Below, piece by piece: positions 11,413 to 24,013 of a stretch of DNA of 64,000 bases. Within the stretch, counting starts at the first letter, position 1; every line of letters begins with the position of its first letter. The stretch lies in the NCBI RefSeq assembly GCF_013426205.1, contig NC_089424.1, positions 930,001-994,000 of the forward strand. The letters run 5' to 3'. A model generated the notes under the pieces. That model searched no databases. It was not told the DNA's origin and saw only the letters and a list, made by a program, of their open reading frames with translations. This DNA is from Metarhizium brunneum. Taxonomy: Eukaryota; Ascomycota; Sordariomycetes; Hypocreales; Clavicipitaceae. The translations under genes were made by a program, and so were the position numbers.

Positions 11413-14400
11413 AACGGCGAGGCGGCGGGTCTAGAGTTGGCTCGATATCTCATACTCGGAAAGTTCGAAAAGAAGGCAAGTCGGGATGTTGCAGAAGGGG
11501 TGTGTGGTCGATACAAGTCCGTTAATGCGGCGCAACTCCGCTGTTGAAGCGGTCTCGTTTGCTCTCCCAGCACCTGTGGCTTGCCAATGCAGGAAACGAA
11601 GGTATAGAGAAATGAAGAGAGCGTGTATGCCGAGCTAGCCAGCAGAGACGACAGGAGCCGGCACAAGTAGAATGGGCAAACTCCAAAGCAAAGGAAGACG
11701 CGCGACCAAGGTGAAGCGGGACGAGGCGAGTAAAAAGAGGGCGGCGTGATGGGGGGAGGGAGGAGAGGAGGGCCAAAAGGGAAGAGGTCGAGAAGGAGAG
11801 GCGAGTGACAAACAAAAATAAGAGAGGCGACGAGGCGAGAGCCAAGAGCCAAGGGCGGGCACGAGACGAGCCTGGAAAGCGTGCGGAGTGCACCAGCAGC
11901 GGCATCGTGCATCTACTCTAGGAATGAAAGGATATGGAAGCTTCCATTTCCACAATCCACCACGCCCGGTCGGCCGTCTAAACGAGCCTAGCATTTTCTT
12001 AACGGCACACCCTCGCTTGCGGGGAATGGCTGGGATGAGAAGAATGAATCCTGCCTACATAACTACACCGGCCTGCCCGACATGTCCAGTGGAATCTTTA
12101 CTTGTGTGTTTCCCCCAAGCATCTTCCACTGTCCAGCACCTCAATGGGGATGTTGCAGTGTTTTATAAATACTGCCAGACTGCCGCAATCACGAACGGGG
12201 TTCGGGAGACCATCTTGCCTGGCGCATTGGGTGGACGGGCTAGCCACTCAATTTCACCATGGCATGTTAACATGGCAACATTAAACATGGAGGTGCGGGA
12301 GGCGGCCAACATGATGAAAGCGAGGGGAGCCAGGCCAAGGCCAAGGCAACATTCAAGAGCCACCATCCAGGGACCCGGTCCAGATGTACGCATGCACCGT
12401 TTAACTGCCAGGGACTCGCACCGTGTCGCGTGAGGTAGCCGCTAGATCATTGATGGCTTGGACTCACCGGATGTGCTCCGAGAATCCTGGGCAGCGTAGA
12501 GCTCTGAGACGTCCCAAGGACAAGACTAAAGAAATGGGCGACGGACGACAGCCTCAGAAGAGGGCTGGTGACTGATGTGTGTTTGGAGCCGCCGGCGGGA
12601 GGGGGCTTGATGGGCGGATGGGCAGCTTGGCAGCTCACCACCATGAAAAGGGGGAGTGGGGAACAAAGAGGACCGACGATGGAACCGGGGGGGGCGTGAC
12701 AGGCTGTCAACTGGTCTTTTTAGAGCAGAGACGATCGGCAAACAAGATCGCGTTTCAAAGCGTGGGCTGTCGAAGAGCGCGTTTCTTCTTGCCCTTGGGG
12801 AAGCGCGCTGGAATGCGCATCGGCGTTGAGCCGGGCCAGGATTCGATGGCTGTGTTGCCGGAATCGACTCGACCCCTCTCAAATCACGGCCAGACCTTTG
12901 TGTAAATAACCTTAGAGCCGCGCTTGGATACGGAGTGAGCCACCCGGCAGGCATCGAGCTGGTCTGTGGCTCGTCCCGCACAGTCACCGGCACACGGTGC
13001 CATGCTAAGCCCAAAATGTACGGAGTACTGTCAGCGACTTGTTGGGTTCATTGCCTCTACTGTAGCCTGTACGGAGTAGGCAGTACTGGGTCGGAATTGC
13101 GCCGAAAATCCGCGACGGCCCCAGTGGCGCCAAATCCTTGACAAATGTTGATCAACGAAACATTGAAAATCTCAAAGTACTCCGTACTCCGTACAGCTCC
13201 TACATTCCAACCCCGGTTTAATTAACCACCTGCGACTTTATAAGAGGGTACTAGTAAATGCATCTTGCATGATTTCTACATTTATAAAGGGAGACATCAT
13301 ACTCCGTACTTGTTATAGCTTTATAAACGCAAAACATTCCGCGCCAATGTTAATTTTACTGCTTAACAAGTAGTTATTCCAGTATCGTACTTAAGTAGGG
13401 AAAGTGGAGCTGTCACCCCGAACTGACAGCTGCGAACATCAAAAGCGATACGACGTCTCCATTCGAGGTGCTCCGTACGGAGTACGAGACGTGACTAGGA
13501 AAAAACTCTGACATGAACTGGGTAGGGCAGACCAGGGCTCATAGGGCTGCCAACAGGCTTTCGTCCCCACAGCTTGCATCATGAAATTGGAGATGCAGAC
13601 ATCAGTTCTAGCGATAGCCGCGATGTACGGAGTACTGTACTCTAGGTCTGAGATCCCCTTTTTTTTGTCTTGATGAAGATGCGACGCGGTGGGTCAAGGG
13701 GCATCTGTCACAAAAATGCCCGATGGTTCTGTATAAGGGTCTTTTTGACAATAATTCAGGGGTTGTATTGTACGAGTATGCATACAGGGTCCGTCTTCAC
13801 GGCTCGGTTTTAAAGGAAAGGATGTTGCAAGTGATGAGAATACGAGCCAGGCCTTTCGAGACGATGGCCCAAAAGGGCGCACCAGTGGTGGACCAGAAGC
13901 CGCAGGCCGCACATTTGGTTTTCCCGCGCTTGCCCGGTTGCGGCCATGTTCAACACGCGATTCGCTCCTTCCCTCGTTTCTTAGTTGGGAGTTCCACAGG
14001 GCCAACAACACCGAGTACGACGGGGTACTCCGAAACTCCGGACGAAAAAGTTGTTCAAGCCCACCTCGACGTCACGACAGCATCGAGGAAAAGACTGCCA
14101 GCCAGACTGTTGACTGGCAGACGAGTCCTCCACGCTGTATATTTGACAATTCCCAGCCGCGTGTTCATTCCGGCTCGAGTTTTAGTCCAGTTTGGCCTGG
14201 TTTTTGACTCTCCCCGCGGCATCACGCGACCTCTTTCTAATTTAGCAAGAGCGCCGCCAAGGTGGACTCGACCACCCCCACCATGCCGTGCGAGCACAGA
14301 AATTATCCGAATCGATGGCAAACACCTCAATCTACTACGGTGTCGCTGGTGGGTGGCTGCAATCCAGCGCCAGGAGTTACTCGGTAGCGCGGAGTGCTTG

Positions 14401-16640
14401 CAGCGCCATCCATCATGATGCCCGCTGAGCCTCGCACCATCGCGGTGCATTCCACATTCTCATTCAGTATCGGGTCAAACAGGACGATTCTCCAGAGGAA
14501 GAGGTCGAAAAGTACTAGTAGTAGTACTCGGTAGCGGCAGCTCCAACCCCGCAATACTAATACCGAGTTTTATTTCGGCGGAATGTCAGCACGGCAGCAA
14601 AGCACAGGATGCGGAGCACAGAGTGCAGAGTGCCATGCTCCCTTTAATCTAGTGTAACTTGATCCCTCGATACCCACGGTACAGCATCCAGTGATGCGCA
14701 TATTGCTGAAGGGCGCAACTTCATACTCGTCTCAGCAGGGGAATTTCATTATCCGGCATTACTGCCCACCTCGCAGCATGCGTCCATGATTCATCATGCT
14801 CGGAGGAGTTGCGCCCCTTCGCCTCGGCCCGCCAGATGGAAATACTATCACAGCTCATGTACTCCGTACGTAATATGAAAGGAATTCGGTCTTGGCGTTG
14901 CTGACCCCCTCTCCCCCTGCGCGCCCAGGTCCCATGCCACATTCTCAACCCTGTGCTCACTGTCGCTTGCTCGCCGAGATTCTGGCCCAAGTCTGGGGTC
15001 AGCCAGAGGGTACTACTAGTACGGAATATTACTACTAGTAATACTACCCACCCAGTCACACTCGTCTGTCACCATGTGCCATGTCCCGGGAGCGAAGACT
15101 TCAGCTTCATGGAATGGGCCTAGCCGGAAATGAGGCCCACAATCTCATGCACCTGTTGTTGACCCATTTCCCAGATGGGTTGTCAGCGACAAGTTATTCA
15201 CACGCGCGGAATGGACCCTTGTGGCTTCGCTGCCGCTTCCGCCGAATTGCTTCATTGGCTCTGGTCATGCAATCTGATTGGCGTGGTGCTGGTAGCATCT
15301 AACTACTCGGTATCAGTGTCACCTACCACAGTTGATAGTACTACGTACTACTCATTCGAGTGCGACACCTCCACGATATAAAGCCCAAGTTTTTGGGAGC
15401 CCTCAATCCAGGGTACTAGTACATATGATGCCGCTCTAAACCATGCCCTCGACTATACAAGGCCATTTCAAATTCACACATATCAGACAGCCACAGTGAC
15501 ATTTTCATCGCCTCATGTACCATGCCTGCATATTTCTTCCGTATATTTGCTCATTGAATTACCAGGGATGTCCGCTACTCGACAAGCAACATTTCACGCA
15601 GCTACGCCTCGTCGACCTCAACACGCGAGTGGTTATCAGCGAAATGTACCAATCAGGCTACATGACTGCATATAACAACGCCAACTATGACAAGCTAGTG
15701 ATATCGTCAAGCCAGGTGCATGATCCTCCCGTCCTCACCAGCCCACTGCCCCTGCCATGTCCACTCCACCTGTCCATCAATATTCCGACCGACTCGTCTC
15801 ATCTTGAATCAGTTGCCTCTTGGTAGCAAACCCATTATTGGTATCGAAGGAATCTTGGCATCGCCGCTCATTCGTGAAGGAACAGAGTAGGAAAATTCAA
15901 AGGGAAAGGGGACTTGCAAATTGAAGGTGGGGAGAATCCGAGTGCGTATCCCGACTCCCAACAATGGTTCGAGCCATATCGACTCGAGTCAAGTATTCGG
16001 GCCACCGCGCAGGTATTTGCTGCATAACTACCGATGGGTTAAGAAACTATTGATTATCAATGATTTTATTAGAAATATAGTGGCTCTATTTTATGCCATT
16101 TCGAGGTTGTTATGCCGGAGCTTGTGGTTCGTGATTCCATTCCCCGGCATCCCCGAAAGCTATCGTGAAGCGTACGGAGTGATTTGAAATCACGATGTAG
16201 AGGGGGGGGGGGGCAGCATTGAAACGTGAAGGAATAAGTGGAAGGGAATATTAGCTCCCTGGTAGTGCTCTGGCTTTTACCAAACAACAACACGGATAGA
16301 GTTCCTGAAACTTGAGCTAGCTAGGGACTATGAGACCTGGGAAACGTCAAAGAAAAGGAACAAGACAGGAAACAAATGTTATTCTAGCAGTTGTGAATGT
16401 TCTGGCATGCCAGTTAGGGCTCACAGTCTCTTGGACAAGATGATGTGTCTGTTGAGAAGCGCCGAAGTCCTAAGCTCCATATAGGGTAGCTCTCACTTGT
16501 AATACATGCGAGCGAGGGATCGATTGTAATTTACTACAATGGACAATGGCAGCCTATTTTCTTGTATGGTGGCTTGATGTCAAGGAGACCGTAGCACAGA
16601 TGTGCGGTCAACCCATCCGCTGAGCAGCCAAGATCATCTT
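11413..16640. other. Gene-poor region rich in TACGGAGTA motifs
   Basis: About 5 kb without a convincing gene. Open frames are short and show no family motif. Repeated TACGGAGTA/TACTCCGTA words and related TACTAGTA palindromes are scattered between 13.0 and 16.2 kb. A run of twelve G occurs at 16202-16213. The plus-strand frame at 15515-15826 is open but unsupported. Confidence 0.5.
13018..13632. repeat. Cluster of TACGGAGTA / TACTCCGTA motifs
   Basis: Within this stretch the nine-base word or its complement appears repeatedly: around 13018, 13068, 13177-13194 (two overlapping copies), 13301, 13471-13485 (head-to-head) and 13623. Further copies lie at about 8460, 14860, 16171 and 54047. The word is self-complementary apart from its centre. 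It may be a dispersed short repeat or a protein-binding site; the sequence alone does not decide. Confidence 0.5.
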
Positions 16641-17274
16641 AAAGAAAGGTGTTCATCTCAGCGTCAACCTTCTCTAACTTATGCGAATGTGAACATCTGA
16701 ATGACCTTGTAAATCAAACTCTGTGTCCTTTACGACTTGAAATTTTTCGATTTTTCGTATTCAACAGGCAGATAGTTGTTCCAGTGTATAGAGGTACAAA
16801 ACCTGGCCTTCCCGTGGTGTTGTGTTTGCGTTTATCTCAAGCTTCCCGTCTTCCCCCCTGGCAAACCAGAAGTAATAACCATGAATCAACACCTGGTCCG
16901 ACGAGAGACTCTATAAGTGGCGGCTTCTTCTCACAGCTACTTTCAGCTCAGTCGGGCTATTACCAGCACCCTTGGACTGTCCAACTAACTGCTCGGTGTT
17001 CTGATCCTCAGCATTACCAGGCCCAGCCCGATAGTAGCTGTTCCCATGATCAAACCGGCCGCCGGAGCAGTCGCAAACGGCCGTCGCCTTCTACACAAGC
17101 TCCCCGGTACACGAGGGAATCGCCGCAGCTGTTGTGGCAGACATATGTTGGCTTTTCTCTCGCTCTACGAATACACGATTCCTACACGCCAGCTCCTGTA
17201 CCGCCAAAAGATGACCTTTATGACCACCTTTTAGTGTTTCATCGTTGCAACTACCTTGTCGCGCTGAGACTCAG

Positions 17275-17479
17275 CATCCTCGTCTACCACGTTCCTTTCC
17301 TTGCTGAAGCCGGCGGACAATGTGCAGAAAACCATGATAAACTTGCACATGGGCTACTTTGGCGGCATAGAAAAGTACCTGCGCGCCTTCTTGATTTCCG
17401 CGAGCTACGTGGCGCCGGCGGCGAACCAGGTTGGCCCCTTTTTCATCATGCTGGAGATTATGTTTCCGGTGGTCATGTA
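17275..17479 (+). CDS. Orphan exon of an unidentified membrane-type gene (possible relic)
   Basis: Between a plausible acceptor (ctcag before 17275) and a consensus donor GTAAGT at 17480, one frame is open and reads ...KTMINLHMGYFGG, then ...KYLRAFLISASYVAP and ...QVGPFFIMLEIMFPVVM. The end resembles the PFFxxxExxF segment of Mpo1/DUF962 membrane proteins, but the conserved region before it is not found, so I do not assign the family. A second protein-like stretch lies at about 18040-18180 (FPDDGNVTTLNATWEKP). No complete gene model joins them. The locus may be a decayed gene or one with many introns. Confidence 0.3.
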
Positions 17480-18972
17480 GTAAGTCTGCCTGCCCTTTAT
17501 CAACCTAAATACTTGACTCTTGTGCGGGGTTCAAATATTGAAGCCGAAGACCAAGTATCGATATTTCGGCGTCTAGATTACTCTTTGGTGAAGATGTGAG
17601 AGCCAATTCTACCAGGGGCCGTCTCACACATACCGACACACAATTTTATTACGCACAGCAGATGAGATACAGAACGGAAAGCGTTGGAAAGACTTTTCAT
17701 TCGGGTGAATGTGATGAATCAGCCAGATGCGTCCTGTAGTTCGAGGAGCTAGAACCAACTTTGCCAAAATGTACAAACTACACTCTCGCTTGGCGCTAAT
17801 TATGACAGTCAAGGAGCCTCTGCGCTCAATCGCGTCTATGGGAATTTATATCTCCAGGCGTCAATGTTACACAGTAAAATGGCTTGATTTCTACCCCAAT
17901 ACTTACCCCTAGGGCTGTTGGACTGGTACAATATTGCCCAGTGGCCTCGCGTCTCCTCGGTAGAGTGTCACATAACTGCATCAGCCTCGGCCATATCCTT
18001 GGAAAAGGCATTTACGGCCAACTCGGTAGCTTAATCCAAGGACCATGCTTCCACTGGCTTGTTGGGAAGTTGCTCGCCCCCAGTTCCCCGACGATGGCAA
18101 CGTGACCACGCTGAACGCCACTTGGGAGAAGCCCAGACTTCAAATGTTGAATTCATCCCATCCCATGAGTGTTTTACATTCGCCATCATCTCATTTCACT
18201 AAACACGTATCCCGGTAGCTCCAGTGTCACAGTCAACCGCAGCGTGGCTTACACCGAGTCAGACCAGTTGACGCCAGTGGCATACATGCTGCGTCAAACG
18301 ATTGACTCGTTATAAAACTGCATCCAAAGAATTCAGATCCCATCATGCAACAAGGTATATTCACAATCGGCAGTTTTTCTTGCAACATTCCGACAGACGC
18401 ATTGCCACGGCGAAGCTCCAAAAAGAAGCCTTTGCGATATCCATCCCGCTTGATACCAAGCCCACGTCATACATGAAGTTGCTGGCTTGCCATTACGGCC
18501 GGAGAGCCTCGAGGGTCAAGGCTTCTGCTCATTTATTCCTCCGTATGACTATTTGTATGTATAATTTATTAGCAGCTTGATTGCCGAATGGCCTCTTTGA
18601 ACTGCTGCCTTTCTGCCATCTCACCTGCTTCGCGCAGCTGGTACGGTGTGGTATCTGACGCAAGTCAGCCTCAGCTGACCATCTGGTCCTCAGCTGCAGG
18701 GACAAGTGTTATTCTTTTCAGCTTTTGTCCAGTGTATTCAGCTACACACATGCACCATCAGCTTTCCGAAACCACTCCATTCAACAAATCCAAGTTTCTG
18801 CGTTGACACATTTTTCATGCTTCTCGGTCCAACAAGGGAAGCCTTTGAGAACATACAAGCACCCCTATGACTGTCTTTTACTCTTACTCGGAGAACACAT
18901 TCGACCACCGGTTTTACATGACATCCTTGGACCGACATCCTTACTGCAAAATACCACGGGCGTCAGCTCCAA

Positions 18973-21454
18973 ATGCTGTGCCATCTCTGCGACTGCCTCA
19001 GTATAACGCGCTTGAATCGCGGAGGCCATCACCACGTGCCTAATGCCTCAGCCCTCGACGACTCAGCGGCCAAGGGCTGCGAGTTTTGCTCGCTAATACG
19101 GACCGTGTTGAGTAGAGTACCCCCCGAGCCCTTGGGATCGGCTCGAAACACTGCCTTCACCCTGTCACTGGCAAGAGTTGGCCGTCGTGAGGGCCTGTGG
19201 CTCCACTGGAGCGGTGATATGAACGACGGCATCAAAGCTGTGCTGCGTACTGAACGTGATGGCGCACTGGAGGACCGCCATGGCCGCATGCACCTTTTCG
19301 TCGCACCAGGTATGATGGGATCAATGTGCGCCGCAACCCGCAAAAACATGGCACGTCGACTAACTTTGCGCTTTTGATCAAGACTCTCGGCTTGCGGGCA
19401 CAATCGCAGGGCGGGAGGTCCATGCTCGTGCGGATTCCGAGGCCGTGTTTGGCCAGATAGCTTCGTGGATGAAGAATTGTATACACAACCACCCAAATCT
19501 TGCCGAGGACGCCAGGCTTTGTCAGGACATGTCCCAGAGTTACGACGAAATCGGGCGGCAGCAAGACACACAGCAGCAGTTGTTCCAAGTCAGGGATGCA
19601 GATGCACACCCAGTCGAAGAGCTCCCTCTACTACCCACCCGAGTCATCGATGTAGGGCCCTCGGATGGATCAAAGACTCCGTTTCTTCTCGAGACGGAAC
19701 GAGAACTTCACGGACTCTACGTCACCTTGAGCCACTGCTGGGGCGCCTCAAGACCCCTCGTCACAGACGTCGGATCTTTGGCGGCCAGAAAAGCGCAGGT
19801 CCCCGAGTCCGAGCTGCCGGAAACCTTTAGAAATGCCGTGCTGATCACGCGCAGGCTGGGCGTACGATACCTATGGATCGACTCTCTCTGCATCTTGCAG
19901 GGCACGGATGCCCGAGCCCAAGCGGACTGGCAGCGCGAAGCAGCTCTGATGGACCAATACTACAACAAGTCGCTGTTAACAATCAGTGCCGCCGGCGCCG
20001 CAGGAAGCGAGTACGGCTGCTTTCTCCCACGCGGGAGGACAGCTGGACGCGTCAGGCTCAACTTGAAGCAGAGTTTTGCCGTCACGACAAAAGTCCCCAG
20101 AAGGTGCCTGCCCTGTCTCTCCCCTAGGATACAGAGAAACGTCATGGATGGCCCGTTCCCTGGCGGCAGCGACGTGTACGTGTCGGAGATGCCGCCCAAC
20201 GTGCCCTTCATACACTCGGAAAGGGGAGACGGGCGCGCCTGGATCCTTCAGGAAACTGCGCTGTCCCCTCGGGTGCTCATTTACGGCCAGGATATGGTCG
20301 CATGGCTGTGCAACACGAGACACTGCACGGAGCGAGGCGACGACGTCCTCCACGACACGTCGAGCCACTATGTCATGGCGCCCCGGCTCCCTCACCACTT
20401 GCGACACGCGCCGAGCTACAGCAGCGAGGACGTCGGCTGGCGCATGGCTCTGCGATGGGTCACGATGGAGGCGTCGACGTGGTGGGCGAAGATGGTGCAG
20501 AACTACTCCAGGAGGCGCATGACGTACGAGGCCGACAAGCTCCCTGCCATTTCGGGCTGCGCGAGGGCCATCCAGGCCCTGAACAAGGACGACTACTATT
20601 CGGGGCTGTGGAAGCGAACACTGACAAACGACCTTCTGTGGCAATCCGTGGCGTCGAGGGCAGCAAGCAGGCCGGCGACGTACCGTGCTCCGTCTTGGAG
20701 CTGGGCGTCGATCGAGGGGGAGGTCAAGTGCTGCATCACGCCGAAATACCATGACATGAACGAGAAGCTCATTGAGCTCCTTTCGGTGGAAGCAGAATAC
20801 GTCGGCCCAGATGTGTTTGGGCAGGTCCGGACCATGTCCCTCCTCGTCAATGGAAGCCCGGCACGGGTGAGGCTTGGACCAAGAGTCTCGGGCGACGCAG
20901 GCGAATCTTGTGCCGAGAATCCAATCCATCTGCTAGAGGCCATTGACGATGCCTGCGCCTGTTCAACCTGTGACCAAAAGAGAGCGTCGCTTAAGAGCCT
21001 GCAGAGAAATGTGATAGCTTCTGGCGCGGATGCGACGCGGCCTCGCATTCCCAACTTCAGCGCAGTAGGCGCAGCAGATGTCTACTTGTCGCAGGATCTG
21101 GTGACGATGCGTCACACCGGGCTCGAGGGGGGTCCTCTGGGCAATTCCGGCCCTCAGTATACCGAGACGACACTCAATATCAATGGCAATGGTCTCATGG
21201 ATGGCCAAATACTGGAGCATGACGGGCTCGATGCTGCGGGGTCTGCCAGTTTCGATGTCGAGAGCGAGAGGGACATGGCGGCGGATGAATTGTGCTGCCT
21301 GCCCATCAATCGACAATTCGGACTGTTGCTGGTCAGAAACGGTCCCCTCGTGGTTCAGGGCGAAGCGGTGGAAAGCTATCGCCGGGTCGGGCTTGTGAAG
21401 TTGAATCTCGTGTGGCGGCCAGCTCACGAGTTGTCGCCTTTGGCTCTTGTATGA
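18973..21454 (+). CDS. HET-domain heterokaryon-incompatibility-type protein
   Basis: Two exons, 18973-19309 and 19383-21454, encode 802 residues. The 73-nt intron has GTATGA, a CTAAC branch site and an AAG acceptor, and splicing joins the frames as VAPG-DSRLAG. The N-terminus has the usual small cysteine motif (MLCHLCDC). The HET domain covers about residues 225-390, with LYVTLSHCWG, RYLWIDSLCI and LTISAAGAAGS. The long C-terminal part ends in the typical RAPSWSWASIEGEV segment and a low-similarity tail. HET proteins trigger cell death on non-self recognition after hyphal fusion; partner specificity cannot be read. All landmarks of a functional HET domain are present, unlike the relic at 46.9 kb. 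Confidence 0.9.
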
Positions 21455-21945
21455 GGCGATGGATGCCTTGGCGTGTTTCTTGGCAGCTTTCAATCTTCAC
21501 ATGTGCACAGTTCACACGCCGTGCTGCGGGGCGGGCAAACTCATGCCCAGACACAAACACAAACCAGACATTGATCTCAAGGGGCATTGTCGAATTTATC
21601 GCTCTTTTCCCGCACCGTTCATCTCACCAAAGGCAGAGAAAGGATGTGGCGGACATTCAGACTTGCCACTGGTGCGTCGGTGCCAAAACGTGGTGGCTTT
21701 CCCCGACGTCATCAGCACGAAACGCGCGACTACTCGGGATAGGATCGCCATTCACATCTCTTGAGAACACAGAGTGTCAAGTGGCCATGGCTTCCCACGC
21801 TCCTGACTTGCGCAACAGCGGCAGCGTTGCCGCGCAATCGTAGCACCCGCACTCCCTTCCGCACTGATGCGCATTGGCCTGGCGAGGAGCGCATCCTGAC
21901 GTTACGATCCAACCCTCGTCTTTGCATCGCAACAGTCGCGACACC
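21455..21945. other. Intergenic region upstream of the CorA-type gene
   Basis: No gene is supported. Overlapping open frames on both strands are short and without motifs. The segment should hold the HET gene terminator and the promoter and 5' leader of the transporter. Confidence 0.45.
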
Positions 21946-23821
21946 ATGGCCTCTGAGAAACAACCCGACGAGCAAGCGCCCTCACCAGACCCCCCGCGAC
22001 CCCAAACCTCATCCGACCTCCACGCCGCATACCATCCCGGTGTCGACGCGCAGAACCTGTCGCCCCGACGCGCCGAACCTCGCAAGCGCTCAGCTCGCTC
22101 CGACACGGAAATCTACCGCGACTCCTTCCTGTCGCCTGTGCTCGTCCGCCGCCGCAGCTCGCGCACCAACACGTTCAAGACGGTCGATGATTGCGACGAC
22201 TTTGACACGTACGGCGCCCTGCCGGGCTGGCAGCCTGGTTCCGAGCCGGGCTACGATCCTGAACTGCCTGATGGCGGCCACGCGTCCATGCCCGCGCTGA
22301 GCGCCGAGTGTGACATTACCGTTGTCGATTTCGCCCTGGAGCGCATGGCCAAGCAGCATTTCAACAACGAGTCCTTCATCGCGTTTTTGGACAAGCCAAA
22401 GGAAGCCTGGGCCAAGTGCCGCTGGATCAATGTCAATGGCTTGAGCTGGGACGTGATTCAGGCCGTGGGCACCAACAAGGGACTGCACAAGCTCGCGCTC
22501 GAGGATGTAATGAATCTGCGGAACAGAACAAAAGCCGACTGGTCAGTCTCTCCTTGCCACGGATGGAGCCATGGCACGATTGCTAATGTCGGTTGATGCC
22601 CCAGGTATCCCAGCCATGCCTTCATCGTCATGACGCTTCAGAAACTGGTCCACCTTGTTGAAGACGACGATGGCTCATCCACCTCGAGCAGCGCGCCGTC
22701 TCAAACCACCGCCAAGCGTTGGCTACACAGCCTCGGCCACAAGACAGCGAAGCAGGCGGAAAGAGACCCCGAGCACCACGCCCGCGATGCCCGCGGCGGA
22801 CCAGTCCTGGCCGACGGCTCAACACTGCCAGAAACATGCATGATACGCTCGCTCCAGCGCTACCACGCGTCGGGAAACGAGGCCCGCACCGAATACATGG
22901 AGCAGCACTCCTCCCTGGCGGCCTACAACATGGCCGTCTCCGCCGAGCAGGTCTCCATCTTCCTCACCAACGACAACACGGTGATATCCTTCTTCGAGGT
23001 GTCGGCCGACGACGTGCAGCGGCCCATCGTCACCCGCCTCTCCACGCCGGGCACCAGCCTCCGCGAGTCCTGCGACGCCTCGCTCCTCGTCCAGGCCATC
23101 GTCGACGCCATCATCGACCTCGCCTTCCCCCTGACCGCCGTCTACACCGACCTCCTGGGCGACCTGGAGCTGGACGTGCTCACGGCGCCGAGCATCAAGC
23201 AGTGCCGCCGCCTGTACATTTGCATCAGCGAAATCAACAAGATGCTGCGCTTCCTCAACCCCATCGACAACCTCGTCAACGTCCTCCGCGACCACCGCAC
23301 CCACCTGACCCAGGAGCTGGCCAGCCGGGAGCTGGAAAACCCCGCCAGCGGCGTCATCGTCACCCCCATGACGCACACGTACCTGGGCGACGTGCTGGAC
23401 CACTGCATCCTCATCACGGAAGCAATGGGCCAGCTGAAGCAGAGCTCGGAGAACCTGATTAATCTCATCTTCAACACCATCTCGGCGAACCAGAGCGCGT
23501 CCATGCAGCAGCTGACCATGGTGACAATCATCTTCCTGCCCTTGACGTTTATCACGGGCTTCTTTGGGCAGAATTTCGAGGGGTTCCCGGAGCTGCACAA
23601 CGGGATATGGTACTTGTAAGCCTTTTCTTTTCTTTTTTTGTTCCCCTGGTCTAGGCATGAGTACTGACATCGAGCTCAGTTGGGCGTGTGCTGTGCCGAC
23701 GGCGCTGGCAACCATTGTCATTCTCATGCGGGACATGATATACGCCTGGTTTGTGCGGCTGGTGCAGCGCAAGCAGATCGTCTCGCTTCGCAAGAGGAAG
23801 AGGAGGTCGCGGAGGGTCTGA
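21946..23821 (+). CDS. CorA/ALR-type magnesium transporter
   Basis: Three exons (21946-22541, 22605-23615, 23680-23821) give 582 residues. The introns are 63 and 64 nt, with CTAAT and CTGAC branch sites, and both junctions restore family sequence (KADW-YPSHAF and GIWY-FWACAVP). A soluble cytosolic domain is followed by TM1 at about 497-516, the signature loop FGQNF at about 518-522 (the Gly-x-Asn of the GMN motif, with Gln in the middle as in many fungal paralogues) and TM2 at about 537-555. The tail is Arg/Lys-rich. CorA proteins form pentameric divalent-cation channels. The start is an ATG in good context (ACACCATGG); an upstream in-frame ATG at 21874 lies in sequence that does not look coding. 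Confidence 0.9.
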
Positions 23822-24013
23822 CTCGTCTTGGGGAGAGACCATGGGGACTAGCAGGTAAAAAAGACATTTTTTTTCGAGGCAGTGCCTGGCCGCCTAATGA
23901 AGATGCAAAGTTTTTGGCACAGAGGAGTCACGGCAAGCTGATGATGTAGAGATAGAGTAATACGAGACTTGTTTGCAAAAAATATACATGGCCCGGGTCG
24001 GGTCCCCTGGCAG

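Noticed and set aside
16649..17599. 316-codon plus-strand frame as a gene
   Set aside because: The protein-like signal at 17275-17479 is in a different frame, and the 316-codon translation looks random in that overlap.
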